A stretch of DNA of 64,000 bases from Rana temporaria (taxonomy: Eukaryota > Chordata > Amphibia > Anura > Ranidae). The position numbers and the translations under genes are program-made. Under the pieces are notes generated by a model, which saw only the letters and a list, made by a program, of their open reading frames with translations, did not search any database and was not told where the DNA came from. Of the stretch, positions 1-10,800 are shown piece after piece. The stretch is taken from the NCBI RefSeq assembly GCF_905171775.1, contig NC_053496.1, positions 176,909,928-176,973,927 of the forward strand, written 5' to 3'. The stretch's first letter is position 1. Each line of letters begins with the position of its first letter.

Positions 1-43
1 ATCATTCTTCCAGATGTTATATTTTATTATCTTTGGGGTTTAG

Positions 44-2983
44 GATGAAAAACTGAAAAACATCAAAGCCGAGATTAAAGTGCAAGAAGAAGAGAGGTTG
101 GTGAGTGGAGATCAGCAGTCTATGGTGGAGGGGAAGATGATTATGGAAAGTAAACATGAGAAATCTTCTCTACATATAGACACAAGTAAGTAAATGCAGA
201 AAGGGTTCTTTTTAAATATACCTAAAAGAAGATGTGTGCAACAAAAAGTTATTCCTACAACAATGAACCTTTTGTGTTTTCAACAATAAACCAATGTTCC
301 CGACAATGGAGGAGATACTGTACACCATATGAAAGGTCCATCTTTATTCCTCAATATAACGTCATGTTCCCAACAAATGAGGAGGAGATACTGTACACCA
401 TATGAAAGGTCCATCTCCATTCCTCAATATAACGTCATGTTCCCAACAAATGAGGAGGAGATACTGAGATTGCAGGCTTGGTTGACTTAAATCATGTTTG
501 GTCTCCACCCAGAGACTGGTCACATTAATCACCTTGCAGGTGGACAGACAGACATGGAGAAGGCCAAATGAAAGGTCCATCTCCATTCCTCAATATAACG
601 TCATGTTCCCAACAAATGAGGGGGAGATACTGTACACCATATGAAAGGTCCATCTCCATTCCTCAATATAACGTCATGTTCCCAACAAATGAGGAGAGTA
701 CACTACTTGAAATTCCATTCCTAGAGTTTCCCCTGGCCCTTATGCTGCATACACACGATCGGAAATTCCAACAAGAAAAGTTCGATGTGAGCTTTTGTTT
801 GGAAATTCCGACCGTGTGTAGGCTCCATCGGACATTTTCTGTCAGAATTTCCGACAACAAATATTTGAGAGCTGGTTCTCAAATTTTCCGACAAGAAAAG
901 TTCTTGTCGGAAAATCCGATCGTCTGAATGCAATTCCGACGCACAAAAATCCTACGCATGCTCGGGATCAATTAGACGCATGCTTGGAATCATTGTACTT
1001 AATTTTTGTCGGCTCGTCGTAGTGTTGTACGTCACCGGAATTTCCGACAACATCTGATCGCGTGTACGCGGCATTACTCAGGCCAAAGAAGGGAAAATAT
1101 AAATATTTACTCCTGAATGTGTGGTATGAAGAATACTTATACATTTTTTTTTTAAAACTTGATTTCCGACAGATGGACACTGGATCTCGCATACCTCGGA
1201 GGAACATCTTCTTTTATCCCAAGATCTGAAAGCAGAGGATAATGATATCACACAATGTTCACCAGGAGTAAATCCCATTACTCAAAGAATAGATCGCAGA
1301 CCTTGCAATTTAAATGGATCAATAAACTCTTCTATTACTGAGGAATCATCTGATAAATCCCATGCTGGTACTTCAGATATTCATCTACGATCTCACAGTA
1401 AAGAGACCTCAACAGATCCATCTAATCCCCATGAATCGCCTTTAATCCACGAAGATGTTTACACAGAAGTCAGTTCATTATCATGTACAGTGTGTGGGAA
1501 ATCTTTCACAGAAAACAGAGCACTTATTTGGCACATAAAAAGTCACAAAACTGAACACCCCTTCTCATGTTCGGAGTGCGAAAAGTGTTTCGCCAATAAA
1601 GGAGGTCTTGTTAGACACCAAAGAATTCATACAGGCAAACATCTCTATTCATGTTTAAAATGCGGGAAATGTTTTATTCAGAAGGAAAAACTTCACATAC
1701 ATGAGAGAAGTCACACAGGTGAACGTCCGTATCCATGTTCAGAGTGCGGGAAATGTTTCAGTACAAAAGGAGACCTTATAATACACCAGAGGATTCACAC
1801 AGGCGAGCGTCCTTATTCATGTTCAGAGTGTGGGAAGTGTTTTACTGAGAAAGGAAAACTACATATACACCAAAGAAGTCATACAGGTGAACGTCCGTAT
1901 TCATGTTCAGAGTGCGGGAAACGCTTCACTCAGAAAGGAAACCTTCTAACACACCAGAAAATTCACACGGGTGAGCGTCCTTATGAATGCTCAGTGTGTG
2001 GGAAATGCTTTATTGAGAAAAGAACACTTTTTATACACCAAAGAAGTCACACGGGTGAGCGTCCCTATTCATGTTCGGAGTGCGGGAAATGTTTTAATCA
2101 GAAAGGAAACCTTCTTAAACACCTGAAAAATCACACAGAAGAGCGTCCCTTTTCATGTTCGGAGTGCGGCAAGTGTTTTATTCAGAAAAAACGACTTCTT
2201 AAACATCAGATGATTCACACGGGTGAGCGTCCCTATTCTTGTTTAGAGTGTGGGAAATGTTTTATTGAGAAAGGAGGGCTTGATAAACACCAGCAAAGTC
2301 ACACGGGGGAGTCTCCTTATTCATGTGCAGTTTGTGGGAAATGTTTTACTAGGAATCAAGAACTTCTTAGACATGAAAGAATTCACACAGGTGAGCGTCC
2401 CTATTCATGTACAGAGTGTGGGAAATGTTTCATTCAGAAAACAGACCTACGTAAGCACCAGAGAAGTCACACAGGTGAGCGCCCTTACTCGTGCTCAGAG
2501 TGTGGGAAATGTTTCATTCAGAAAGGAGACCTTCTTATACATCATAGAATTCACACAGGTGAGCGTCCCTATTCATGTTCCGAGTGCGGGAAAAGCTTCA
2601 CTCAGAAGCATGCACTTAAAGCACACCAGAGCATTCACACGGGTGAGCGTCCTTATTCGTGCTCAGTGTGCGGGAAATGTTTCAGTTGGAAAAGTGCACT
2701 TGCTATTCACCAGAAGATTCACAAGAGTGAGCGTCCTTTTCCATGTTCGGAGTGCGGGAAAAGTTTCATTCAGAAAGGAGAACTTGTTTCACACCAGAGA
2801 ATTCACACGGGCGAGCGTCCTTATTCGTGTTCAGGGTGCGGGAAAGGTTTCACTCGGAAAAATGCACTTGTTACACATCAGAGAATTCACATGGATGAGC
2901 GTGCGTATTCGTGTTCAGAGTGCGGAAAGTTTTTCAGTTACAGAAAAGCATTTATTGCTCACCAGAAAATGCACATGGGCTAG
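44..2983 (+). CDS. C2H2 zinc-finger gene 1 (5' exons outside the window)
   Basis: Two coding exons are visible. The first, 44-185 (after TTTAG, before GTAAGT), encodes the acidic module DEKLKNIKAEIKVQEEE, starts in phase 0 and leaves one base. The second, 1173-2983 (after CCGACAG), completes that codon and reads open to TAG; together they give 650 residues. After a Ser/Thr-rich linker containing one worn copy of the ENPTTQRSPG repeat (NDITQCSPGVNPITQR), there are 18 C2H2 fingers (C-x2-C-x12-H-x3-H) from about 1480 to 2977. Most linkers are TGERPY; variants such as KTEHPF, TGKHLY, TEERPF and MDERAY occur. The first finger (SCTVCGKSF) keeps both cysteines, unlike genes 3-6. Role from the family: nuclear sequence-specific DNA binding, probably transcriptional repression. 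The KRAB-like exon, if there is one, lies upstream of base 1. Confidence 0.9.
300..712 (+). repeat. 74-bp intronic tandem repeat, gene 1 copy
   Basis: About five units of a roughly 74-bp sequence recur here (CCATATGAAAGGTCCATCTC, then CTCAATATAACGTCATG, then CCAACAAATGAGGAGGAGAT). One unit is lengthened by about 100 bp (GATTGCAGGCTTGG ... GGTGGACAGACAGACATGG). The same repeat lies in the last intron of genes 2-6, just ahead of the finger exon, so it belongs to the duplicated gene unit. Confidence 0.85.
741..1073. mobile_element. MITE-like foldback, TACACACGATCGG family
   Basis: The ends are inverted: GCATACACACGATCGGAAAT at the left and, reversed, a GCCGCGTACACGCGATC-type end at the right. 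Repeated GGAAATTCCGAC arms fill the inside. Related ends occur at 27691-28214, 43307-44843 and near 60590. No coding capacity is seen, and the superfamily is not assigned. Confidence 0.6.
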
Positions 2984-3132
2984 AAACCTTTTCAGGTTCA
3001 GACTGGTGTACTGGGGGAGTGGCAAAATTATACTGAAGTCTTTTCATTGGTCCAGCCAATATATAGGTATTTATAAATGTGATTTTTTTTTTTTTTTTTG
3101 CATAGTTTAAATGAGCCATTCTGATTTTGCTA

Positions 3133-3138
3133 AATAAA
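3133..3138 (+). promoter_or_regulatory. Polyadenylation signal, gene 1
   Basis: AATAAA lies 150 bp after the stop codon of gene 1 and is followed by a T-rich stretch. The position suits a 3' UTR of ordinary length. Confidence 0.6.
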
Positions 3139-4079
3139 GTTCTGATCTTTATAATAATCTATCCCTGAGTGCCTTTTTTTCTACAAATGACCAGAAGGTC
3201 CAGTTCCACATGGCAGCTAAATGTAGTATTATAAAAAATTGTCAACTAAAATTCTGGTCGCAAAAGCTCCACTGGGTGTGCATCAGTCTATGCCAGAGAG
3301 CCAAAGCACCACGCTGGTGTATTAACGTGTGTAACGTTTGTACACCCTGGGACACGCTTTGGACCTTTGGACAGTCGCTTGATACCACCAATATAGGCTC
3401 AAACTTTGATGTCCAGCACAGGAACCAGTATACTGGGGACCTGTTATGTGCGGATGGTATCCTATCTTGTTTCTGTTTTTAAGTGAGCTGTTGTCCCAGT
3501 TGGCTGCAGGGTTAATTATTATAGTACAGATTATTTGTAACTACACCGGAGACGCCTAACTCAAGCTTGAAACACGTTGTGTCTTGACTTCAGAGTCTGT
3601 GCAAGATTCCTTGTCGGTTGTATTATACCGCCTGCTATACGTTCCCGTTGGATGCATCCATCGTGAGACCATCTGTTATAAAACTACCTGTTCTCTGTTA
3701 CACACTTTTCTATGAAATCCTTGTCATCGTCCTGAAGAAGCCCCACGGCGAAACGTGCGTCGGCGACTTCTAAGGATTTTGTGTACAGTGGTCATTTCTT
3801 GCATTTGTATTTTATTATTATGTGCTTTTGTATATTATATTGATGATATTAAATTTATTTTTAAATACACTTCCTTGGCCTCAAAGTCCGACCATCAATA
3901 TCTACTTGTAGCTATTGTTCTTCTCTCACTATATACACGGATGTGGCCCATGTGAGTGCAACCCCTTTTGTATTCCAACCTCCCCCCTCCCTTTTTCCCC
4001 TTCCCTCTTCTCTTTTTTCTTTTAGTCCTTCCTTCTCCTTCCTCTCTATTCCCAATTCTTTCTTTATGCTGGTGTATTA
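3139..4079. other. Intergenic DNA without recognised gene
   Basis: Short open frames here (for example 3210-3482) match nothing I recognise. A GAAGAAGCCCCACGGCGAAA motif near 3732 and a CTTGAAACACGTT motif near 3567 look like parts of old repeats, since similar GAAACACGT stretches recur at about 27190. A C/T-rich tract lies at 3960-4065. Confidence 0.5.
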
Positions 4080-4810
4080 AGGTAACCAGGAAGAGCATCA
4101 CACAAGGAAGCCAGGACCTCTGTGAAATGCAGACTTGAGAAAGGAGCATGTAGCTCGGAAACGCGTAGCTATGCCCCATGGTGCTTATCGTGCCAAGAAG
4201 CTGAATAACCGCCACTTGCTGGGTATAGTATGGTAACAAGGAGCCCCTCACACAGGGAACCCAGGGCCTCGTTGAATGCTGGCTTGAAAAATGAGAGGCG
4301 TAGCTCTGAAACACATGGCTATGCCCCCTAGTGCGTACCATGCCAGGAAGCCAAATCAATGCCACTTGCCAAGTATAGTAAGGTAACCAGGAAGCATCTC
4401 ACACAGGGAAGCAAGGACCTCTTTGAATGCAGGCTTGAAAAAGGAGTAGCTCTGAAACCCATAGCTATGCCCCCTAGTGTGTACCATGCCAGGAAGCCAA
4501 ATCAATGCCACTTGCCGAGTTTAGTAAGGTAACCAGGAAGCACCTCACACAAGGATGCCAGGACCTCTGTGAAATGCAGTCTTGAGAAAGAAGCAGTGTA
4601 GATCTGAAACCCGTAGCCATGCTCCTTTTGTGAGTATGATGTCTGGAAGCTGAATCACTGCTGCTGGCCGGGTATAGTAAGGTAACCAGAAAGCGCCTCA
4701 CACAAGGAAGCCAGGACCTCTGTGAAATGCAGTTTTGAGAAAAGAGCAGTGTAGCTCTGAAACCTGTAGCCATGCTCCTTTGTGCGTACCATGTCTGGAA
4801 GCCAAATCAG
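4080..4810. repeat. ~150-bp tandem repeat, about five units
   Basis: Units begin with GGTAACCAGGAAG-type sequence at 4081, 4212, 4381, 4528 and 4680. Each contains CCAGGACCTCTGTGAAATGC, GCTCTGAAAC and CATGCTCC-like blocks. The units differ by indels and many substitutions, so the array is old. The open frame on the minus strand across it is a by-product of the period. Confidence 0.85.
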
Positions 4811-4990
4811 TGCTGCTATCCTCAAGAAGCTTACTATCTAAGGTCCCCTAACTCGCATTCATACATACACATACTCGGGCCAATTTAAACAGGATCCAAT
4901 TAACCTACCAGCATGTCTTTGGAGTGTGGGAGGAAACCAGAGTATCCAGAGGAAACCCGCACAGACACATGGAAAACATGCAAACTCCAT
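4811..4990. mobile_element. L2/V-SINE-like 3' fragment
   Basis: The fragment contains the widespread vertebrate block around TTTGGAGTGTGGGAGGAAAC and ACATGCAAACTCCATGCAGG, with AATCTAAGGTCCC-like sequence before it. A second interrupted copy lies at 61868-62264. I assign it to L2-type LINE or LINE-dependent SINE tails from memory of that block. Orientation was not resolved. Confidence 0.6.
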
Positions 4991-5630
4991 GCAGGCAGTG
5001 TCAATTTAAATGCTTGACGTGATTGGTATCTATTTACTTCACACAACCTCGTCTTTTATATTTTACCAAAAATTGGGTATTATATTGTTTTTGTTTTCAT
5101 TAAAATTTGTTTGTGTATTTCTTCCTTAAAATATGCGTTAGATAAATAGCTGTGCAAATATCATGTAACAACTGCCCCTATTTTATTCTCCAGGGTCTCT
5201 GCTTTCAGAGAATATAGAATTGTTTAGGGAGTTAATATACTGTATAACGAGTACAAAAATTTAAAAGAATGAACAACAACGTAGACTGCAGTTTTTATAC
5301 GCTACACAAATAGGTTACGTCACTTATTGTCAGTGGAACGCACAGACAGGGAGTCATTGAGGTACAAACAGTACAGCTGGCTATACACAGGCCAATTTCG
5401 AGCGGTTCCTGATAAACTGGCCAAAATGAGGTCAGTGGGTGGCCTTGTCGGCACCACATCCTTCAACTGGCAAATCGAAGGAGCCAGGTTGAAGATTGAG
5501 CTAAACAGCACCTGCGTCCCTTCAGATGCGGGAATTGAGAATACAATATCGGGCAGGGGAGATTCGACCATCTGTGTTATCTAGTGCAGGCTGAGCAAAA
5601 GACACCAGCTTCATATATTCGTATAGCCAG
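4991..5630. other. Unclassified intergenic stretch
   Basis: AT-rich sequence runs to about 5300, then a 270-bp block (5310-5590) is open on both strands without matching a family I know. Text such as TATACACAGGCCAATTTCGA suggests an old transposon remnant. I see no gene. Confidence 0.4.
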
Positions 5631-6154
5631 CTTAAAGCGGGGGTTCACCCTATAAACAAGAAAAAAAAATTATTTTTTTCTTCTAGCATAAAATCAGGCA
5701 TAGTAGCGCGAGCTACAGTATGCCTGTCTCGAATTTTTTATCCCCGTACTCACTGTGTAATCGTACATAGACGATTCCGACTGCCCACGGGGAATGGGCG
5801 TTCCAATCCAGACGGAAGGTGATTGACGGCCGGCTCTGGCGCGTCACGCTTCTCCGGAAATAGCCGAAATAGGCTTGGCTCTTCACGGCGCCTGCGCATA
5901 GCCTGTGCGCAGGCGCCGTGAAGAGCCGAGACCTACTCCCGCTGTCTTCGGGGAGCGTGACGTGCCAGAGCCGGCCGTCAATCATCCTCCCTCTCCATAG
6001 GCACGCCCATTCCCCGCGGGAGTCGGAATCTATAATGTACCAGTACACTGTGAGTACGGGGATAAAAAATTCGAGACAGGCATACTGTAGCTCGCGCTAC
6101 AATGCCTGATTTTATGGTACAATGTTGACACTGAGGGTGAACTACCGCTTTAAG
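5631..6154. mobile_element. Full-length foldback MITE with TTAA ends
   Basis: The whole 524 bp folds back on itself. It starts CTTAAAGCGGGGGTTCACCC and ends with the near complement (GGGTGAACTACCGCTTTAAG). The arms meet near 5905 around GGCGCCTGCGCA. Terminal TTAAAG resembles the TTAA-inserting T2-type MITEs known from Xenopus; that assignment is inference. Open frames inside are mirror images of one another and are not genes. Confidence 0.85.
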
Positions 6155-6169
6155 TATCTCAATGGTAGG

Positions 6170-6310
6170 TGAAGACAGGAAGTGATGCAAGATTTCAATC
6201 AGGAAGTGAAGGAAAAGACAGGAAGTAATTTCAGGTATAAATAGGAAGTTCCGGGTGAGAGGTGAATCGGGAGGAATTCGAGAGGAGATATTGCTGTGAC
6301 AGCAGAGGAG
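6170..6310 (+). promoter_or_regulatory. Gene 2 promoter and noncoding exon 1
   Basis: Four GGAAGT motifs occur in 80 bp: GACAGGAAGTGATG at about 6175, ATCAGGAAGTGAAG at about 6199, GACAGGAAGTAATT at about 6217, and AGGAAGTTCC at about 6243. A TATAAATA box lies at 6236-6243. The block ends in a splice donor, AGAGGAG|GTAATAAG (exon end 6310). It corresponds to the blocks ahead of genes 3-7, although here only the motif array and the donor are kept, not the ACAAGATGG part. Promoter function is inferred from position, conservation and ETS-like motifs. Confidence 0.6.
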
Positions 6311-6433
6311 GTAATAAGATATTATTTTGTATTTATTATGCCCATTAATCCTCCATCATGTCCGTCCTCTTCCTCCATAGTCACTGTGACATCTTTTATC
6401 TCTAGCAGATGACGATACACACATAAATATGTT

Positions 6434-6665
6434 TACATAGATACATCCTAAATATAGAGCCATTTATCCAACTGTCCATCCAGAGCCTCTGGTTTATAGA
6501 CCAGATACATCCCAAATATAGAACCATTTATCCAACTGTCCATCCAGAGCCTCTGGTTTATAGACAGATACATCGAAAATAAAGAGCCATTTATCCAACT
6601 CTCCATCCAGAGCCTCTGGTTTATAGACCGGATACATCTTAAATATAGAGCCATTTATCCATCCT
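6434..6665 (+). repeat. 64-bp first-intron tandem repeat, gene 2 copy
   Basis: About three and a half units of CATTTATCCAACTGTCCATC / CAGAGCCTCTGGTTTATAGA / CCAGATACATCCTAAATATA follow one another. The same repeat follows exon 1 in genes 3 and 5. Confidence 0.9.
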
Positions 6666-7000
6666 TCCGTGAAGCTGTCCCGGGGTTGTTGGCTCTCATC
6701 ACTGTGAGATAATGGACACCATGTCTTCTCTGGATCAGGATATGGGGAGGAAGAAGACTGAACTATGGTACAAGTTCTAATCAATGCATCGGAAAGGAAT
6801 GAACATCCCTACTGTGCTTTCATGGAAGCGATGCTGCAATTATGTACCTTGCAGTATGCCAGTGGAGGATTGTTGGTTCTCTTTAACTCCTCACCATATC
6901 CTAACTGATTTCCCTGTCTCTGTCCTGTGATCCTGAACACCAATCACAGCATAGATGCCCCCAGACCTATTTTGTGTCACTGTGCGCACAGAACAATGTC

Positions 7001-7588
7001 ATGCCTATTATGAATTCTGCTGCTAGACTCATACACCTCACTAACCGATCCGTGATTGCTGCCCCTCTCTGCCAATGCCTTCACTGGCTTCCCCTATCCC
7101 ACCGTATAAAATTCAAAATACTAACCACAACATACAAGGCCATTCACAACATCGCCCCCACCTACATCACCAACCTCATCTCGCACATATCGCCCAAATC
7201 GTCCTCCCAGGACCTTCTGCTCTCTAGCTGCCTTTTTACCTCCTCCCATGCTAGCCTTCAGGACTTCTCCAGAGCCTCTCCCATCCTCTGGAACTCCTTG
7301 CCCTGGTATGTCCGATCAGCCCCTACCCTGTCCACCTTAAGGAGATTCCTGAAAATTCACTTATTCAGGGAAGCCTATCCCACACCCACCTAACAACTGT
7401 CCCCGATTCTCTGCAGCTATTACCTTTTGTACCCCCTCCCCCTCCCTTAGAATGTAAGCTCCTCGAGCCGGGCCCTCCTGTACCTTCTGTATTGAACTGT
7501 ACTGTAATTGTGCTGTTCCCCCTTTACATTGTAAAGCGCTGCGTAAACTGTTGGCGCTCTATAATTCATGTATAATAATAATAAATAT
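7001..7588 (+). mobile_element. 5'-truncated L2 LINE with 9-bp target duplication
   Basis: The open frame resembles the C-terminal end of an L2/CR1 reverse transcriptase (NSAARLIHLTNRS, then LHWLPLSHRIKFKIL, then FSRASPILWNSLPWYVRSAP, then FLKIHLFREAYP). It is followed by the usual L2 tail, AATGTAAGCTCCTCGAG, GTAAAGCGCTGCGTAA and an ATA-rich end. AACAATGTC flanks it at 6992-7000 and 7589-7597. The matching intron of gene 4 has a single AACAATGTC (34095-34103) and no insert, so the empty site is preserved there. Confidence 0.85.
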
Positions 7589-7894
7589 AACAATGTCTAC
7601 ATATCCTATATCATACATGTTCCATACAATTTAGTAAACATATATTCTCTCCAATCCATTATTTTCCAGGTAATTCTTCTCTTTAAAGCCCAACTTGAGA
7701 TTTGAGTTCCACTCTCAAACTGTTCCTCTTGATATCGGTCACCTGGACAGAAAATGTAAGGAATTCTCCCCAACCAGAACACAGACACAGACTGGATTCT
7801 ACAGTCAATCCAAACCTAAAATATCTGGTGATCCATAAGCCCCCAGCAGCTGTCTTCACAGGATATCAGCCATCACAGTGTCCCAGTGTATGCC

Positions 7895-10800
7895 ATGATG
7901 GAGAATCAGCCGCTTCTCACATCACCGGGTAAGAGGAGACTTTATTGTAAAGGAGAGAGCAGTATGGAGGGTCCACCTAGATCCCCCATCATCTGATAAA
8001 CACATAGAAACAATGTATTCAGTCAGTGTGTGTTTCCTACAGATGGATCCAGTAATGGGAACCCACCAGAGAGATGTCCCCGTCCTCTGTATTCCCGGGA
8101 TTCCACACAGGAAGGTCACACCATCCCTCACCATCATCAGGTAGGTGGGGCTGAGCATGTAAACCTAAAAGAGTAAATTCTTCTACGTAACTTCTTGCTT
8201 CTTCTATCATCTTTGGGGTTTAGAAAGAAGAAATGAAAGACACCAAAGAGGAACAAGAAGAGACGTTGGTGGGTAGAGCTCAGCAGTCTATGCAGGAAGA
8301 TCACACCATCCCTCACCATGACCAGGTAGATGGGACTTGTAGACTTTTAAATTATTCTAAACTCTATGATGTGACTTTCTTCTATATAATCTCTCGTTCT
8401 TCCTTAGAAATCTGTTTGTTCATCTTTGGTATTTAGGTTGAAGAACTGAAAGAGCTCAAGGTTGAAATGAAAGAGGAAGAACGGATGTTTATTCTATCCA
8501 TTGACGGAAACCCACCAGAGAGATGTCCCCGTCCTCTGTATTCTCGGGATTCCGCACAGGAAGGTCACACCATCCCTCACCATCATCAGGTAAATGGGAC
8601 TGAGCATTTAGACCTAAAATGTATTCTAAACAAGATAAGTCTTATATATAATTCCTTGTCCTTCTTTTTTACAAATCTGTACTATTCTCTTTGGGGTTTA
8701 GGATGAAGAACCAAAAGACATAAACGTTGAAGTTAAAACAGAAGAAGAAGAGAGGTTGGTGAGTGGAGATCAGCAGTCTATGGAGGAGGGGAAGATGATT
8801 ATGGAAAGTAAACAGGAGGGATCCTCCCTATATATTAACACAAGTAAGTAATTAACATTAACTGCAGAAAAATATATCACATTTTTATTTGAGTATAAAT
8901 ATGTATTTATTTACAAGATGGAGATAATGTAAACTGTGTGGAAGGTCCATCTTCATTCCTCAATATGTCATGTTCCCAACAAATGAGGAGGAGATACTGA
9001 GATTGCAGGCTTGTCTGGCTTAAATCAGGTTTGTTCTCCACCCAGAGACTGGCCACATCAATCACCTTGCAGGTGGACAGACAGACATGGAGAACACCAT
9101 ATGAAAGGGCCATCTCCATTCCTCAATATAATGTCATGTTCCCAACAAATGAGGAGGAGATACTGTACACCATATGAAAGGTCCATCTCCATTCCTCAAT
9201 ATAACGTCATGTTCCCAACAAATGAGGAGGAGATATAGTGGAACCTTGGATTACGAGTGTGATCCGTTCCAGGAGAATTCTCGTAATCCAAAGCACTCGT
9301 ATATCAAAGTGAGTTTCCCCATAGAAGTCAATGGAAACGAAAATTATTTGTTCTGCATTGACTTTAATAGCATGCAATACTGCATGTGGCCAGAGGTGGG
9401 GGGTGCTGGAGAGCCTCGGAAACACTTGGAAAGGCCCAGGGACAGCTCGGCTGACCTTGGAAACCCTCAAAAACACCCAGGAATGGAGTGTTTCAGAACG
9501 GCTCTGATCAGATCTGCTTGGCTCTGCATGGCTCTGGTGCCCCCGCACCTCAGGCCAAATGCGGTACTGCAGGCCCCATTAGCTTGAATTCTGCTTGTTT
9601 TGCAAGACAAAACTCACAAACCAAGTCAGAATAAAAAAAAAAAAAAAGTTGCTCGTCTTTAAAAATGCTCGCTAACCGCCTTGCTTGTAAACCAAGGTTC
9701 CACTGTACAGTACACCATACGAAAGGTCTATCTCCATTCCTTAATATAATGTCATGTTCCCAACAAATGAGGAGGAGATACTGTACACCATATGAAAGGT
9801 CCATCTCCATACCTCAATATAAGGTCATGTTCCCACCAAATGAGGAGAAGATACTGAGATTGCAGGTTTGGCTGGCTTAAATCAGATTTGGTCTCCACCC
9901 AGAGACTGGCCACATTAATCACCTTGCAGGTGGACAGACAGACATGGAGAAGGCCATATGAAAGGTCCATCTCCATTCCTCAATATAACGTCATGTTCCC
10001 AACCAATGAGGAGGAGATACTGTACACGATATGAAAGGTCCATCTCCATTCTTCAGTTGTCATGTTTCCAAGGAATGAGATAGAGGAACGTCCATCTCCA
10101 TTCTTAAAGTAACAATATCATCAATGCACAAACCTTGGTAACCAGTGGGATTTGTGTGTATTTTATGTTTTTACTGGTTTGTATTGATATTTTATGTTAT
10201 GATTGCCCCCAATTCCATGGCATATTGATGAGATACTGTAGAGTGTTAGACCAACATACTGTATATGACTTCTGAATGAAAGGAATGAAGAATTCTTAAA
10301 ACATTTAAACATTGATATCCAACAGGAGGACACTATGTCCTGAATAACGTATCTTCAGAATGTAAAGCAGAAGAAAATCCCACCACACAACGTTCTCCAG
10401 GAGAAAATCCCACCACACAACGTTCTCCAGGAGGAAATCCCACCACACAACGTTCTCCAGGAGAAAATCCCACCACACAACGTTCTCCAGGAGGAAATCC
10501 CACCACACAACGTTCTCCAGGAGGAAATCCCACCACACAACGTTCTCCAGGAGAAAATCCCACCACACAACGTTCTCCAGGAGAAAATCCCACCACACAA
10601 TGTTCTCCAGGAGAAAATCCCACCACACAACGTTCTCCAGGAGAAAATCCCACCACACAACGTTCTCCAGGAGAAAATCTCAATACACAAATAGTACGTC
10701 AAATACCTTGTTTAGAGAGATCAATGGATATGTCTCATCCAGGAGAATCTTCTGACCAATCACATACCGTCCCTCCGGATATACATCTGGGATCTCACAG

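Larger units (their letters stand above)
186..1172 (+). other. Last intron of gene 1
   Basis: This intron has GT at 186 and AG at 1171-1172. It holds the 74-bp repeat cluster (about 300-712) and a MITE-like foldback (about 741-1073). Nothing in it looks coding. Confidence 0.8.

Noticed and set aside
2250..3110. A second frame over the finger exon of gene 1 (and similar ones at 36743, 45943 and 57957)
   Set aside because: It is a shadow of the 84-bp finger period. The true frame has perfect C2H2 spacing.
5713..6109. Open frames on both strands in the 5631-6154 palindrome
   Set aside because: They are mirror copies of one another produced by the foldback.
6712..6780. A short ATG frame (MDTMSSLDQDMGRKK) as first coding exon of gene 2
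   Set aside because: It is a closed 22-codon frame without a convincing donor, and it is not found at the same place in the other paralogs.
10373..10680. A CRISPR-like array
   Set aside because: The units are directly adjacent, without unique spacers, in a vertebrate coding exon.
10305..10702. Three long minus-strand frames with WWDFLLENVV, GERCVVGFSP and SWRTLCGGIF repeats (also at 24252-24521, 45227-45483 and 57324-57612)
   Set aside because: They are the antisense of the in-frame 30-bp coding repeat. Because 30 is a multiple of three, all frames stay open if one unit lacks stops.
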